This document shows, in pieces, positions 9,027-17,626 of a DNA stretch of 64,000 bases. Within the stretch, counting starts at the first letter, position 1, and every line of letters starts with the position of its first letter. The notes under the pieces are model-generated. The model searched no databases and had not been told where the DNA came from. It saw nothing but the letters and a program-made list of their open reading frames with translations. The DNA comes from Pseudomonas costantinii (GTDB taxonomy: Bacteria; Pseudomonadota; Gammaproteobacteria; Pseudomonadales; Pseudomonadaceae), in contig NZ_MDDR01000057.1 of NCBI RefSeq assembly GCF_001870435.1, positions 186,001 to 250,000 of the forward strand, read 5' to 3'. A program made the position numbers and the translations under genes.

Positions 9027-10643
9027 ATGACCACCAGTAACCTGCTCGCCCAGCTGTTTCCCAACTCCGCCGCTGATATTCCTGAGCAATTTCGCCTGGC
9101 GGCGCCCATTGAGCAGCGTGATTACCTGGTCGATGGCCAGTTGCAGGTGTGGAACGGCCCATTGGCCAAGGTGCAAAGCCCGGTGCAACTGGGCGACGAA
9201 CGCGTGCATATCGGCAGCACGCCGCTGCTGGATGCCGAGACCGCCCTCACCGCCCTCGACGCCGCCGTGCGCGCCTATGACCGTGGCCAGGGTGAATGGC
9301 CGACGATGCGCGTGGCCGATCGCATCCAGCACGTGGAAGCTTTCTTGCGGCGCATGCGTGAACAGCGCGACGCGGTGGTCAAGCTGCTGATGTGGGAGAT
9401 CGGCAAGAACCTCAAGGACTCGCAGAAAGAGTTCGACCGCACCTGCGACTACATCACCGACACCATCAACGCCCTCAAGGAACTCGACCGCCGCTCCAGC
9501 CGCTTCGAGCTGGAACAGGACACCCTCGGGCAAATCCGCCGCGTACCGCTGGGCGTGGCACTGTGCATGGGCCCCTACAACTACCCGCTGAACGAGACCT
9601 TCACCACGCTGATCCCAGCCTTGATCATGGGCAACACGGTGGTGTTCAAACCGGCCAAGCTCGGCGTGCTGTTAATTCGCCCGTTGCTGGAAGCGTTCCG
9701 TGACAGCTTCCCGGCTGGCGTCATCAACGTGATCTACGGCAGCGGCCGCGAAACCGTCAGCGCGCTGATGGCCAGCGGCAAGATCGATATCTTCGCGTTT
9801 ATCGGCACCAACAAAGCCGCCAGCGATTTGAAAAAACTGCACCCAAAACCCCACCGCCTGCGCGCGGCACTCGGCCTGGACGCAAAAAACCCCGGCATCG
9901 TGCTGCCCGAGGTCGACCTGGACAATGCGGTGAGCGAAGCCGTTACCGGCTCGCTGTCGTTCAACGGCCAGCGTTGCACGGCGTTGAAAATCCTGTTTGT
10001 GCATGAGGATGTGGTCGACAGTTTTATCGAGAAATTCAACAAGAAGCTCGCCACCCTCAAGCCCGGCATGCCGTGGGAAGACGGCGTAGCGCTGACGCCG
10101 CTGCCGGAAGTCGGCAAGGTGGATTACCTCAACGGGCTGGTGGCCGATGCCGCACAACACGGCGCCAAGGTGGTGAATGACAACGGCGGCGCCAGTCGCG
10201 GTTCGTTCTTCTACCCGGCGGTGCTGTACCCGGTGAACCCGCAAATGCGCGTGTACCACGAGGAGCAATTTGGCCCAGTGGTGCCGATCGTGCCTTACCG
10301 CGACCTGGAGACAGTGATCGAGTACGTGCTGGATTCGGACTTCGGCCAGCAACTGAGCATCTTCGGCACTAACGCCGTGGAAGTCGGGCGACTGGTGGAC
10401 ACCTTTGCCAACCAGGTCGGCCGCATCAATATCAACGCCCAGTGCCAGCGTGGGCCGGACACCTTCCCGTTCAACGGGCGCAAGAACTCGGCCGAGGGCA
10501 CGCTGTCGGTACATGACGCGTTGCGTGTGTTCTCGATCCGCACGCTGGTGGCGACCAAGTTCCAGGAGAGCAATAAGGCGCTGGTCAGCGACATATTGCG
10601 CAACCGCGATTCAAGCTTTTTAACGACTGACTACATTTTCTAA
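9027..10643 (+). CDS. gapN: NADP-dependent glyceraldehyde-3-phosphate dehydrogenase (GapN-like ALDH)
   Basis: This is a 538-residue aldehyde dehydrogenase superfamily enzyme, probably the non-phosphorylating GapN that oxidises glyceraldehyde-3-phosphate to 3-phosphoglycerate with NADPH production. The nucleophile is C317 in FNGQRCTAL. The oxyanion asparagine is in GPYNYPLNE (N185), and the cofactor lysine in VVFKPAK. The family's usual general-base glutamate (motif ELGGKNP) is absent: the aligned stretch reads GLDAKNP, with glycine 283 at the expected position. The start ATG at 9027 follows AGGGG. The enzyme is longer than most ALDHs because of extra N-terminal residues. The substrate is inferred from similarity. 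Confidence 0.82.
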   Translation: MTTSNLLAQLFPNSAADIPEQFRLAAPIEQRDYLVDGQLQVWNGPLAKVQSPVQLGDERVHIGSTPLLDAETALTALDAAVRAYDRGQGEWPTMRVADRIQHVEAFLRRMREQRDAVVKLLMWEIGKNLKDSQKEFDRTCDYITDTINALKELDRRSSRFELEQDTLGQIRRVPLGVALCMGPYNYPLNETFTTLIPALIMGNTVVFKPAKLGVLLIRPLLEAFRDSFPAGVINVIYGSGRETVSALMASGKIDIFAFIGTNKAASDLKKLHPKPHRLRAALGLDAKNPGIVLPEVDLDNAVSEAVTGSLSFNGQRCTALKILFVHEDVVDSFIEKFNKKLATLKPGMPWEDGVALTPLPEVGKVDYLNGLVADAAQHGAKVVNDNGGASRGSFFYPAVLYPVNPQMRVYHEEQFGPVVPIVPYRDLETVIEYVLDSDFGQQLSIFGTNAVEVGRLVDTFANQVGRININAQCQRGPDTFPFNGRKNSAEGTLSVHDALRVFSIRTLVATKFQESNKALVSDILRNRDSSFLTTDYIF

Positions 10644-10659
10644 AACGCCACAAGTCAAA

Positions 10660-10686
10660 TGTGGGGCGGGCTTGCTTGCTCCCACA
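10660..10686. repeat. Short Pseudomonas palindromic repeat (REP-like)
   Basis: The sequence TGTGGGGCGGGCTTGCTTGCTCCCACA forms an imperfect hairpin between gapN and the FUSC gene. It matches other copies in this window at about 21565, 34932 and 52394. Confidence 0.8.
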
Positions 10687-10731
10687 ACTTAGATCCAGTC
10701 CAACCAAATTACCGAGGCCATTTTAATACCG

Positions 10732-11793
10732 ATGAACCTGCCCTTCTTTGCCCGACGCCTCTTGCGCCCACTGCTCGACCCCTACCGCCGCTACCGCCAC
10801 GCCAAGCTGATCCACGCCGTGCGCGTGTCCATCGGCTTGCTGGCGACTATCCTGCTGACCACCGGCATCAACCTGCCCCATGGTGAGTGGGCCTCGGTGA
10901 CCATGCTGATCGTGATCGGCGGGTTGCAGCACCACGGCAATATCGGCAAAAAAGCCGTGGAACGCGCCTACGGCACCCTGATCGGCGCCAGCTTCGGCTT
11001 GGCGATCGTGGCGCAACAGGCTTACCTGGGCCAGCCGCTGCTGACCTATTTGTTGATGTCGGTGGTGTGCGGGTTCTTCTCCTATCACGCCATCGGCAAG
11101 GGCGGTTACATCGCACTGCTGTCGGCAATCACGGTGTTTATCGTCGCGGGGCACGGGGATAACCCGCTGTCGGATGGGTTGTGGCGTACCGTGGACATCC
11201 TGATCGGCATCGTGCTGGCCCTGGCCTTCTCCTTCGCCCTGCCGCTGTATGCCGTGTACTCGTGGCGCTACAACCTGGCCAGCGCCTTGCGCGATTGCGC
11301 GCAGATTTATAGCAGGATCATCAACGGCCAGTCGGTCACTGATGATGAACACCTCAAACTGCTCAACCGCCTGAATGCGGCGATGCTGCAACTGCGTTCG
11401 TTGATGCCGTCGGTGTCCAAGGAAGTGCGCATTTCCATGACTGAGCTGGACGCGATCCAGCGGCATTTGCGCATGTGCATCAGCACCCTGGAGATTCTCG
11501 GCAATACCCGGCCCGATCCTCGGGATGAACAGGCGATGGCACGGATGCAGGTGATGTTGAAGGCTGAGCATCGGCAGATTCGGGTGCAGTTGGTGGGGAT
11601 GGCGCGGGCGTTGAAGTCGGGGGTTACGGAGCGGCTGGAACGCAATGTGGCGCCGGCAGTGGATGAGAGTGGGTTGGAGGCGCCGGTGCAGAATGCGATG
11701 GATGGGTATCGGTTGCTGACCTTGCAACTGGCGGGGAATATCGATGGCATGCGGCAGCGATTGGCGGAGACATCTAATCAGTGGAAAATTTGA
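10732..11793 (+). CDS. FUSC-family inner membrane protein
   Basis: This is a 353-residue protein with about six membrane helices between residues 25 and 170, followed by a helical cytoplasmic domain of about 180 residues. The helix set fits the FUSC/aromatic acid exporter-like family (YccS, AaeB, YhfK). The motif GxxxxxxERAYGTLIGASFGL after helix 3 is typical. It is half the length of full AaeB or YccS proteins, so it is a single-repeat member that likely dimerises. No partner membrane-fusion gene is next to it. The ribosome-binding site is poor (GAGG about 15 bases upstream). The substrate is unknown. Confidence 0.8.
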   Translation: MNLPFFARRLLRPLLDPYRRYRHAKLIHAVRVSIGLLATILLTTGINLPHGEWASVTMLIVIGGLQHHGNIGKKAVERAYGTLIGASFGLAIVAQQAYLGQPLLTYLLMSVVCGFFSYHAIGKGGYIALLSAITVFIVAGHGDNPLSDGLWRTVDILIGIVLALAFSFALPLYAVYSWRYNLASALRDCAQIYSRIINGQSVTDDEHLKLLNRLNAAMLQLRSLMPSVSKEVRISMTELDAIQRHLRMCISTLEILGNTRPDPRDEQAMARMQVMLKAEHRQIRVQLVGMARALKSGVTERLERNVAPAVDESGLEAPVQNAMDGYRLLTLQLAGNIDGMRQRLAETSNQWKI

Positions 11794-11800
11794 ATGAATG

Positions 11801-11836
11801 AAAAAGGGACAGTCTACTGGAAAGTAGAACTGTCCC
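11801..11836 (-). terminator. Intrinsic terminator for the giant minus-strand gene
   Basis: GGGACAGT CTACT ... AGTAG A ACTGTCCC forms a long stem, and the A5 run at 11801-11805 is a T5 tract when read on the minus strand. It lies 20 bases past the stop of the giant gene. Confidence 0.75.
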
Positions 11837-11855
11837 CGTTGACGCAACACCTCAA

Positions 11856-14800
11856 TCAGGTTGCACGATTGACGGACGCCGCATGGACGTAGAAGTCGTT
11901 GCCAATTCCATTACTTGTTCGATTATGAAGTACGATGTTCGTTGCTCCAGTTGCTGTAACCGTAAAAAGCACGTTTAGCCAAGTCCACGTATACTTCGGT
12001 AATGTGATTGCACCATAAATCAACCGTCCGCCTACATAAATCTCTAACACCGGGTCATAATACTGGCCTCCTCGCGGAGTGTTATTGAGCACCACAATCG
12101 ATACTGTATAACTATGCCCCACTGTACAATCCACAACTGTTGACATCACGGTTCCTGCAAATGAGTTATCAAACCGCTCAGTACCGACGTATAGGCCGGT
12201 AGGAGTAAAGTTAGCACCCGAGGCCGCAGAGCCAAGACTCCAAGGCGATAAACCATTGACAAGCCTTATATCAGACGGCACAAAGGAATCATTAACTATA
12301 TAGGGCGTCTGCGACACCAATACTGCTCGCCCCTTATCAGGGCTACCATCATATGCCAAATAAATTTGCAAATAACCCCACGAACCCTTCGGCGCAGCTT
12401 GCAACGCGGCGCGAGGAAAGCCAAATTTTTGTATACCAGTCGCTGCCACCACCGGCGGAATTGCATAACCTACCAGTATCGGCACAACCCTTCCACTGAC
12501 AGCGAAGTCCACCCACACTGTTTGCCCTATTTTCGCCATAGGCCATTTAGCCATCGAATAGCTCGCAGCCCCAACAATACGATTCAAATCAAGAGTAGTC
12601 TGAGGACTTTGATTATTGATGGTTGCCACTGGATTTTTGGCAAAGTTGATTGCACTAACATATACCGTCAACACATTGGATGGCGTCACTTTTCCATTGC
12701 GTGTCAATGTGTAGCGGAACTGCATCCAACCGCCCACACAATTATGTATTATATTTTGCGATGTAAAATTAATCACCACTGTTCCACTCGCCAGCCCGTT
12801 GGCTGTCAGTTGAAACGTAGCGCCACTCTGGGTAGTACATGTCACCGTTATCAGGTCTGTGGTGAGCATTCCCGCAGCAGTCACCGCGATATTTACATTG
12901 TACTCATACGCAATTGGATCAATCGTCACCACCTGTGTGGCGGGTGCCCCCTTAAAGGTCGGAAAGCCCAGAGTTGCAGGTAATAGTTCACCGACATAGC
13001 TCCGCCCACCAAACGGGGTTGTCGTTTGCTCAAGAGGAATTCCGGGAAGACTCACTCTACCACTTAGAGTAATGGGCGAACCATCTCTGACTTGGCGTGC
13101 TCTTGCCAACGGCCAGTTGATGAGAACACCAGCGGTGGCTTCGGTAGCGGTAATCGGCCGGGCGACTTCGAGGCGATCGGTAAACGCTGCTCCACTCTGA
13201 AGTATGCCGGTGACTTCAACCCAGATATATTGTCCCGCATATGCGAAATTCCACGCTGGGATTATGATAGTAACTATTGTCATCTGATGGAGGGGCAACC
13301 CAGCAGTGGTTGGATACCCGTTAATATACAAAGTAGGCAATCCGAGAGGCTGCAACCGTAGACGCAAGGTATCGAATGTGTACTGGAATGTACCGCGTGT
13401 AATCGTGCAATCCATTGCGATATTATTACCATTGGCTCGCAACGCTTTCGATATCACCTCAACCGGGACATTGGACTTGAAGGCTGTGGCCTTCGAATTA
13501 CCTTTTACCACTTCCGTATATTGGCTGATACCAAACTGCCCCATCCACTTGAAAGTAATTAAATCATCTTTCAACGGCTTCGAGTACCTCATCTCCAAAT
13601 TACCGCCCTTGATCACAGCCATTGGGGTGATTGTTGCTTGGGCAGCGTCAGATTCTATGAGCTTGAAGGATTCAAGTTCCACCGGGGCACCCACGCTGAA
13701 GATTAATACCTCCGAATGGCGTATGACTGGCGGCGAATCCGTGCTCACCACGCTGTAGCGGGCAGTAACTAAAGTATTGACGTTCGCTAACAATATGTCT
13801 TCAGGTAGAGGAATTTCCAAGTCAGATAACTTCAACCCCTCTGTAGATTTATCAATAGTAAAACTGTATTTGTACGAGCTTTTTGGGCCGCCCCCTTCTA
13901 TACTAACTTGTACTTCATTACCGGACACCGTCCCCGAATAAAAAATCTTTGAAATCACTCCATAACCAGTAAATTCGGCGGGATCCAAGTTGAAATTCGA
14001 ATAGTTCGATTTAATCAGACCAATATATAGCGCGGGTAGCTCTGCCTCACCTTCCCCAATCCTGGCAATCTCTTTCTCGGATGTACGGGGAGGTTTAAGA
14101 TTACCTTGAGCAACTTCATAAAAAACTTCTAAATCGCCCTTCTCCGCCAATGCCTTCAAGGAGTTACTGGTAAAAAGTCTTTTATTTTGTTGCATCGCCG
14201 CCAACTGTTTTGACGTAACCACATACGCGCCATTGTTATTGCCCTTCGTGCGAAAAATAGCCGTCACAAGGCTCTTGGCATCAAAGGGATAGTATATTGG
14301 AAAACCAAACTCCACATCTTTGCTGCGAGGTATCAACCCGCCTGTAAAAGGTTTCAGCAGTGGCTTCGGCATACTCCTCTGCTGGCCGATCACGTAGATC
14401 AAGTTACTATAAGATTCACCAACCTCTATTCCAGCACCAGAAATCACCTTGTAGAAAAAGCGGACTTTCCCGGGTCCGACTTTATCATTAAAAAAATTAC
14501 GATCGAGAATAATAGACTCACCACCCTGGTTCTTGTCAGGTGTGGCTCCGAGGGTCAGGACCTCTGTGACTCCGCCGTCTGGAGTGATTTCGGCATACAA
14601 CTGACATGTGTGGCGTGGACTTGGATACGGTTTCGGAAAGCGAACAGGATAGACCTTTACCAAGAAATCAAGTAAGGCTTCGTAATCAAGATCAATTTCG
14701 AATACCTCGTCTTCATCCGGTCCTTGCGTCACCACAGGCTGGGAAAGTTTGCCAGTCCCCAACTCGCTGAAGACAAAATAAGGCTTGGAATATTTATACC

Positions 14801-15509
14801 GACTCTCGGGTTCGTCGCCCATCACATTGCGCATTTTCATACGAATGCCGAAAGACCCGGACCTGGTAATCTTGTCAATTATTTCAGGGGGAATTTGTAC
14901 GCGGTAAGCTTTTTTACTCGACGCCTGTTCCGGGCTCACGATATGTGTAAAAGCATTCCCATCAACTTCAATTATATTTTCATCATTCTGACGTATATTA
15001 ACGTACGGGTAGATCCACCACCAAAGCTCGTTAATAGCCGGTGTAATGATTCCGCCTTCCGGTATACCTTCAAGCCATCCCAGCAGGCCGCTGTGATAAG
15101 GTTCATTTTCGTTAGGATCGTTTCCAGAGGGAATTGTCGTAAGGGCCAAAAACTCGTCAACCACTGACCGACTTTCCTGACCGGAGAACCGTACGACTCG
15201 GGAGAAGTATTTGACAACTTTATCTATATCTTCATCTCCACGAAAAGCGAGGTGATAAAAAGGCAAGTCTTCAGTCACCGTACCAGAGGCTCTAGGTTGA
15301 GATAGGTCGTCAACGCGAATGGCGTAATAGTCAAGCTTATTCTTATTACGCCAACTTGAAATGCCCCAGTATGACCAAGGTATCAAAGCTCGACGCCCCA
15401 AACCCTTTTTTGCTGGCTCAGGATATTTTTTAAAGCTCAAGTCTATGAAGCTAGGCACCGGATAGGCCTGGTCATCGAGTTCGTCAAAGTCATCAGGAGG
15501 AGTAGACAT
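11856..15509 (-). CDS. Giant multidomain protein of tandem beta-rich (Ig-like) modules
   Basis: I do not recognise this 1217-residue protein. Its base composition is clearly lower in G+C than both neighbours. No N-terminal signal peptide or membrane helix is visible; the start is acidic (STPPDDFDELDD). After an N-terminal region of about 380 residues come repeated stretches of roughly 100-120 residues. Each has alternating hydrophobic strands and ends in a V-x-V-x-[AP]-x-P-type linker, at about 385-495, 495-610, 612-725, 726-845, 850-960 and 960-1075 (numbered from an upstream codon, 3 residues earlier). The last 140 residues form a distinct jelly-roll-like unit with GxxYVGTERF and DPVLEIYVGGRLIYG, resembling a carbohydrate-binding fold. 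ATG 15509 has AAGGTG 6 bases upstream. A surface, toxin-accessory or sugar-binding role is only a guess. Confidence 0.6.
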   Translation of the reverse strand: MSTPPDDFDELDDQAYPVPSFIDLSFKKYPEPAKKGLGRRALIPWSYWGISSWRNKNKLDYYAIRVDDLSQPRASGTVTEDLPFYHLAFRGDEDIDKVVKYFSRVVRFSGQESRSVVDEFLALTTIPSGNDPNENEPYHSGLLGWLEGIPEGGIITPAINELWWWIYPYVNIRQNDENIIEVDGNAFTHIVSPEQASSKKAYRVQIPPEIIDKITRSGSFGIRMKMRNVMGDEPESRYKYSKPYFVFSELGTGKLSQPVVTQGPDEDEVFEIDLDYEALLDFLVKVYPVRFPKPYPSPRHTCQLYAEITPDGGVTEVLTLGATPDKNQGGESIILDRNFFNDKVGPGKVRFFYKVISGAGIEVGESYSNLIYVIGQQRSMPKPLLKPFTGGLIPRSKDVEFGFPIYYPFDAKSLVTAIFRTKGNNNGAYVVTSKQLAAMQQNKRLFTSNSLKALAEKGDLEVFYEVAQGNLKPPRTSEKEIARIGEGEAELPALYIGLIKSNYSNFNLDPAEFTGYGVISKIFYSGTVSGNEVQVSIEGGGPKSSYKYSFTIDKSTEGLKLSDLEIPLPEDILLANVNTLVTARYSVVSTDSPPVIRHSEVLIFSVGAPVELESFKLIESDAAQATITPMAVIKGGNLEMRYSKPLKDDLITFKWMGQFGISQYTEVVKGNSKATAFKSNVPVEVISKALRANGNNIAMDCTITRGTFQYTFDTLRLRLQPLGLPTLYINGYPTTAGLPLHQMTIVTIIIPAWNFAYAGQYIWVEVTGILQSGAAFTDRLEVARPITATEATAGVLINWPLARARQVRDGSPITLSGRVSLPGIPLEQTTTPFGGRSYVGELLPATLGFPTFKGAPATQVVTIDPIAYEYNVNIAVTAAGMLTTDLITVTCTTQSGATFQLTANGLASGTVVINFTSQNIIHNCVGGWMQFRYTLTRNGKVTPSNVLTVYVSAINFAKNPVATINNQSPQTTLDLNRIVGAASYSMAKWPMAKIGQTVWVDFAVSGRVVPILVGYAIPPVVAATGIQKFGFPRAALQAAPKGSWGYLQIYLAYDGSPDKGRAVLVSQTPYIVNDSFVPSDIRLVNGLSPWSLGSAASGANFTPTGLYVGTERFDNSFAGTVMSTVVDCTVGHSYTVSIVVLNNTPRGGQYYDPVLEIYVGGRLIYGAITLPKYTWTWLNVLFTVTATGATNIVLHNRTSNGIGNDFYVHAASVNRAT

Positions 15510-15592
15510 TGCCATCACCTTGCTGGATTAGGGCGCGCGGAAACCACGCGACGGGCAAGGTAAATAAGGCGCCTGGGGCAATATCCGAATCT

Positions 15593-15610
15593 ACTGTCAG
15601 AATTGACAGT
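15593..15610. promoter_or_regulatory. Perfect palindrome upstream of the giant gene (candidate operator)
   Basis: ACTGTCA-GAAT-TGACAGT is a 7+7 inverted repeat centred about 93 bases before the ATG at 15509. The size and symmetry fit a dimeric regulator site. The regulator is unknown. The rest of the 298-base gap holds an orphan plus-strand terminator and no gene I can support. Confidence 0.45.
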
Positions 15611-15763
15611 GGCGACGAGTGGTAGAAATGCCAGGCATATCAGGCAGGTACCGAAGTAATTGTAAATCTCTCCTCACCCAGTCTTTTTCTCACATTTTTT
15701 TCACGACTTATTCACATCTACCACCGTAGGGTGAAGCCTCATCCGTTACAAATGTTGCACATC

Positions 15764-15792
15764 AAGCCCGCCGCCCCAGCGGGCTTTTTTTT
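15764..15792 (+). terminator. Orphan plus-strand intrinsic terminator (possible small RNA end)
   Basis: AAGCCCGC-CGCCCCA-GCGGGCTT followed by a T8 tract is a textbook terminator on the plus strand. No plus-strand gene precedes it nearer than 11793, and the neighbours on both sides are on the minus strand. This suggests a short plus-strand transcript starting somewhere after about 15610. On the minus strand it has no T tract. Confidence 0.7.
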
Positions 15793-15807
15793 ACCTGTAA
15801 TTTGGGC

Positions 15808-16560
15808 TCAACGAGAGGCTTTAGCGGCGGGCACTGCGGCGTGTTCGCGAATCGCGCGCTGGGTATCCAGCACCCGCGCCAGCGCTGTTTCCGCTTCCGG
15901 GCTTTGCTGCGGCACACGAATCGCCGCCGACACCAGGGTGATCAACTTGGCCATCACCTCGGCATCCGTGGCCGGGCGGCCCAGGCTCATGGAGTTCATC
16001 AGCAGGCGCAGCTCCGTGCCGGCCATTACCCCGGAAATCGCCTTGAGGGCAAATTGCAGGCGCACCCCCAATTCATTGCGCGGCAGGTCCGGCAAGGCCA
16101 GTGCGAACGCTTCGAAGAAGCGCTGGAACACCGGCTGGTAATGCACCTTGAGGTATTCCTGGATAAACGGCGAGGTGTCGCTGTAGACCCGGCCCAGGAA
16201 ACGAATAAAAGAACGCCCTTCCCCGCTGCCCGGGTCGCTGCGCTCCAGGCCCATGGCCGGGGCGAACAGCACGCCGAGCAAAGTGTCGCAATCGAGAGGC
16301 CCGTCGGATTCGGCTTCGCAGCGCGCCAGCAATTCCAGGCGCTGCTCGTTGAGCGGCTCCAGGCGCTGCATCAGCAGGGTTTTCATCAGGGAGTCCTTGT
16401 CCCCGAAGTGATAGTTCACGGCGGCCAGGTTCACCTGGGCACGCTCGGTAATCTGCCGTAGCAGAACGGCGTCATAGCCGTACTTGATGAAGAGAGCCTC
16501 TGTCGCATCCAGCAGTCGAGTCTTGGTAACGTTTGGAGCGCTGAGTTTCTTCGCGACCAT
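15808..16560 (-). CDS. TetR-family transcriptional regulator (PsrA-like architecture)
   Basis: This is a 250-residue one-component repressor. The N-terminal helix-turn-helix covers about residues 10-55, with the typical TRLLDATEALFIKYGYDAV and VNLAAVNYHFGDKDSL. The C-terminal ligand-binding domain is helical. The overall arrangement resembles PsrA and its paralogs, which sense acyl-CoA-type ligands, but that is only family-level. The start at 16560 is the first methionine giving a normal TetR N-terminus. It is divergent from the four-gene ABC export operon, which it probably controls. AT-rich shared motifs lie in the 358-base gap between them. Confidence 0.88.
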   Translation of the reverse strand: MVAKKLSAPNVTKTRLLDATEALFIKYGYDAVLLRQITERAQVNLAAVNYHFGDKDSLMKTLLMQRLEPLNEQRLELLARCEAESDGPLDCDTLLGVLFAPAMGLERSDPGSGEGRSFIRFLGRVYSDTSPFIQEYLKVHYQPVFQRFFEAFALALPDLPRNELGVRLQFALKAISGVMAGTELRLLMNSMSLGRPATDAEVMAKLITLVSAAIRVPQQSPEAETALARVLDTQRAIREHAAVPAAKASR

Positions 16561-16577
16561 AGGGGTTCCACATCGGA

Positions 16578-16815
16578 AATATTGTTTTAAAAAATAATTT
16601 GATTTTTTATACCGGGGCCGTCCTTCGAAAGCAAGTAGTGACACTGCGCCATACACCTAAAAGCCCTTATAGCCGGGCCTATTGAGGGTAGTCGACGGAT
16701 TTTTTACGCGCTTGAAGCAAGCCGCTGAAAATTCGTTTCAAAGGGTAAAACCGCTCTACATCCATGGCTGGCGAAGCGGATTGAACGCGGTTACTATTCA
16801 AACAATATTTTAAAA
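16578..16815. promoter_or_regulatory. Divergent AT-rich control region with an inverted shared motif
   Basis: The gap between the TetR gene and the ABC ATPase (16561-16918) holds no supportable gene. AATATTGTTTTAAAA at 16578-16592 on the plus strand and TTTTAAAATATTGTTT at 16815-16800 on the minus strand share AATATTGTTT in opposite orientation. One copy lies near each gene. They are candidate operators for the TetR protein. Confidence 0.4.
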
Positions 16816-16918
16816 ACAAGAAATAAAACCAGTCCGTGGCGTGAACCAGCTAGCTCCCGAACTTGTTACAAAGCTTTACCGGGGGCATGACGGCACCGTC
16901 GAGACTGCAGGCGTAGTC

Positions 16919-17626
16919 ATGATGACAGATACCCTCGCGCACCCAGGCTTGATTTCCCTGCAAGGCATCGGCAAAAGCTATCAGCTTGCCGGGCAACACC
17001 TGTCCATTCTCAATGATGTGTGCCTGACCATCGCCAGCGGTGACAGTTGCGGCATTCTCGGGGCTTCCGGTTCCGGCAAAAGCACCCTGCTCAATATCCT
17101 CGGCCTGCTGGATTTGCCTAACTGCGGCCAATATCACTTTGCCGGCCACGACATTTTCAACGCCAGCCCCGATCAGCTTGCGGCGATCCGCAACCAACAG
17201 ATCGGTTTCGTGTTCCAGAGCTTCAACCTGCTGCCGCGCCTCAGCGCCCTGGACAACGTCGCCCTGCCCTTGAGTTACCGCGGTGTGTCGCGCCATGAGT
17301 CGCTGGAACAGGCGTTACGCATGCTGGAGCAAGTCGGCCTGGCCGACCGCGCCCACCACCGCCCCGCCGACCTCTCCGGTGGCCAGCGCCAACGCGTGGC
17401 GATTGCGCGTGCGTTGGTTGGCAAGCCTTCGGTGATTCTCGCCGACGAACCCACCGGCAACCTCGACAGCACCACCGCCCAAGACATCATGGACCTGCTC
17501 CTGGCCCTCAACCGCGAGCAGCAGGTGACGCTGATCATCGTCACCCACGACCCGCATATCGCCGAGCGCCTGGAGCGCAAGATCCTGGTGCGCAATGGTG
17601 TGGTGCATGAGGCCGGGCGCCTATGA
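16919..17626 (+). CDS. ABC transporter ATP-binding protein (MacB/LolD class)
   Basis: This is a 235-residue ATPase that powers the adjacent permease. Walker A is GASGSGKST, the Q-loop lies in GFVFQSFNLLPR, the signature is LSGGQRQR, Walker B is VILADEPTGNLD and the switch histidine is in IVTHDPH. These mark the MacB/LolD/FtsE group, which drives mechanotransmission rather than classic transport. The start is uncertain: a GTG at 16841 is in frame, but the ATG at 16919 gives the usual N-terminus and length. Its stop overlaps the permease start (ATGA), indicating translational coupling. It is the first gene of a four-gene export operon. Confidence 0.92.
   Translation: MMTDTLAHPGLISLQGIGKSYQLAGQHLSILNDVCLTIASGDSCGILGASGSGKSTLLNILGLLDLPNCGQYHFAGHDIFNASPDQLAAIRNQQIGFVFQSFNLLPRLSALDNVALPLSYRGVSRHESLEQALRMLEQVGLADRAHHRPADLSGGQRQRVAIARALVGKPSVILADEPTGNLDSTTAQDIMDLLLALNREQQVTLIIVTHDPHIAERLERKILVRNGVVHEAGRL

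Noticed and set aside
11856..15509. Prophage or integrative element around the giant gene
   Set aside because: No integrase, phage structural gene, tRNA or direct-repeat boundary was seen. The compositional shift is limited to one gene.
15610..15792. Naming the putative intergenic RNA as RgsA or another known Pseudomonas sRNA
   Set aside because: I could not match its sequence or gene context to any known sRNA with confidence.
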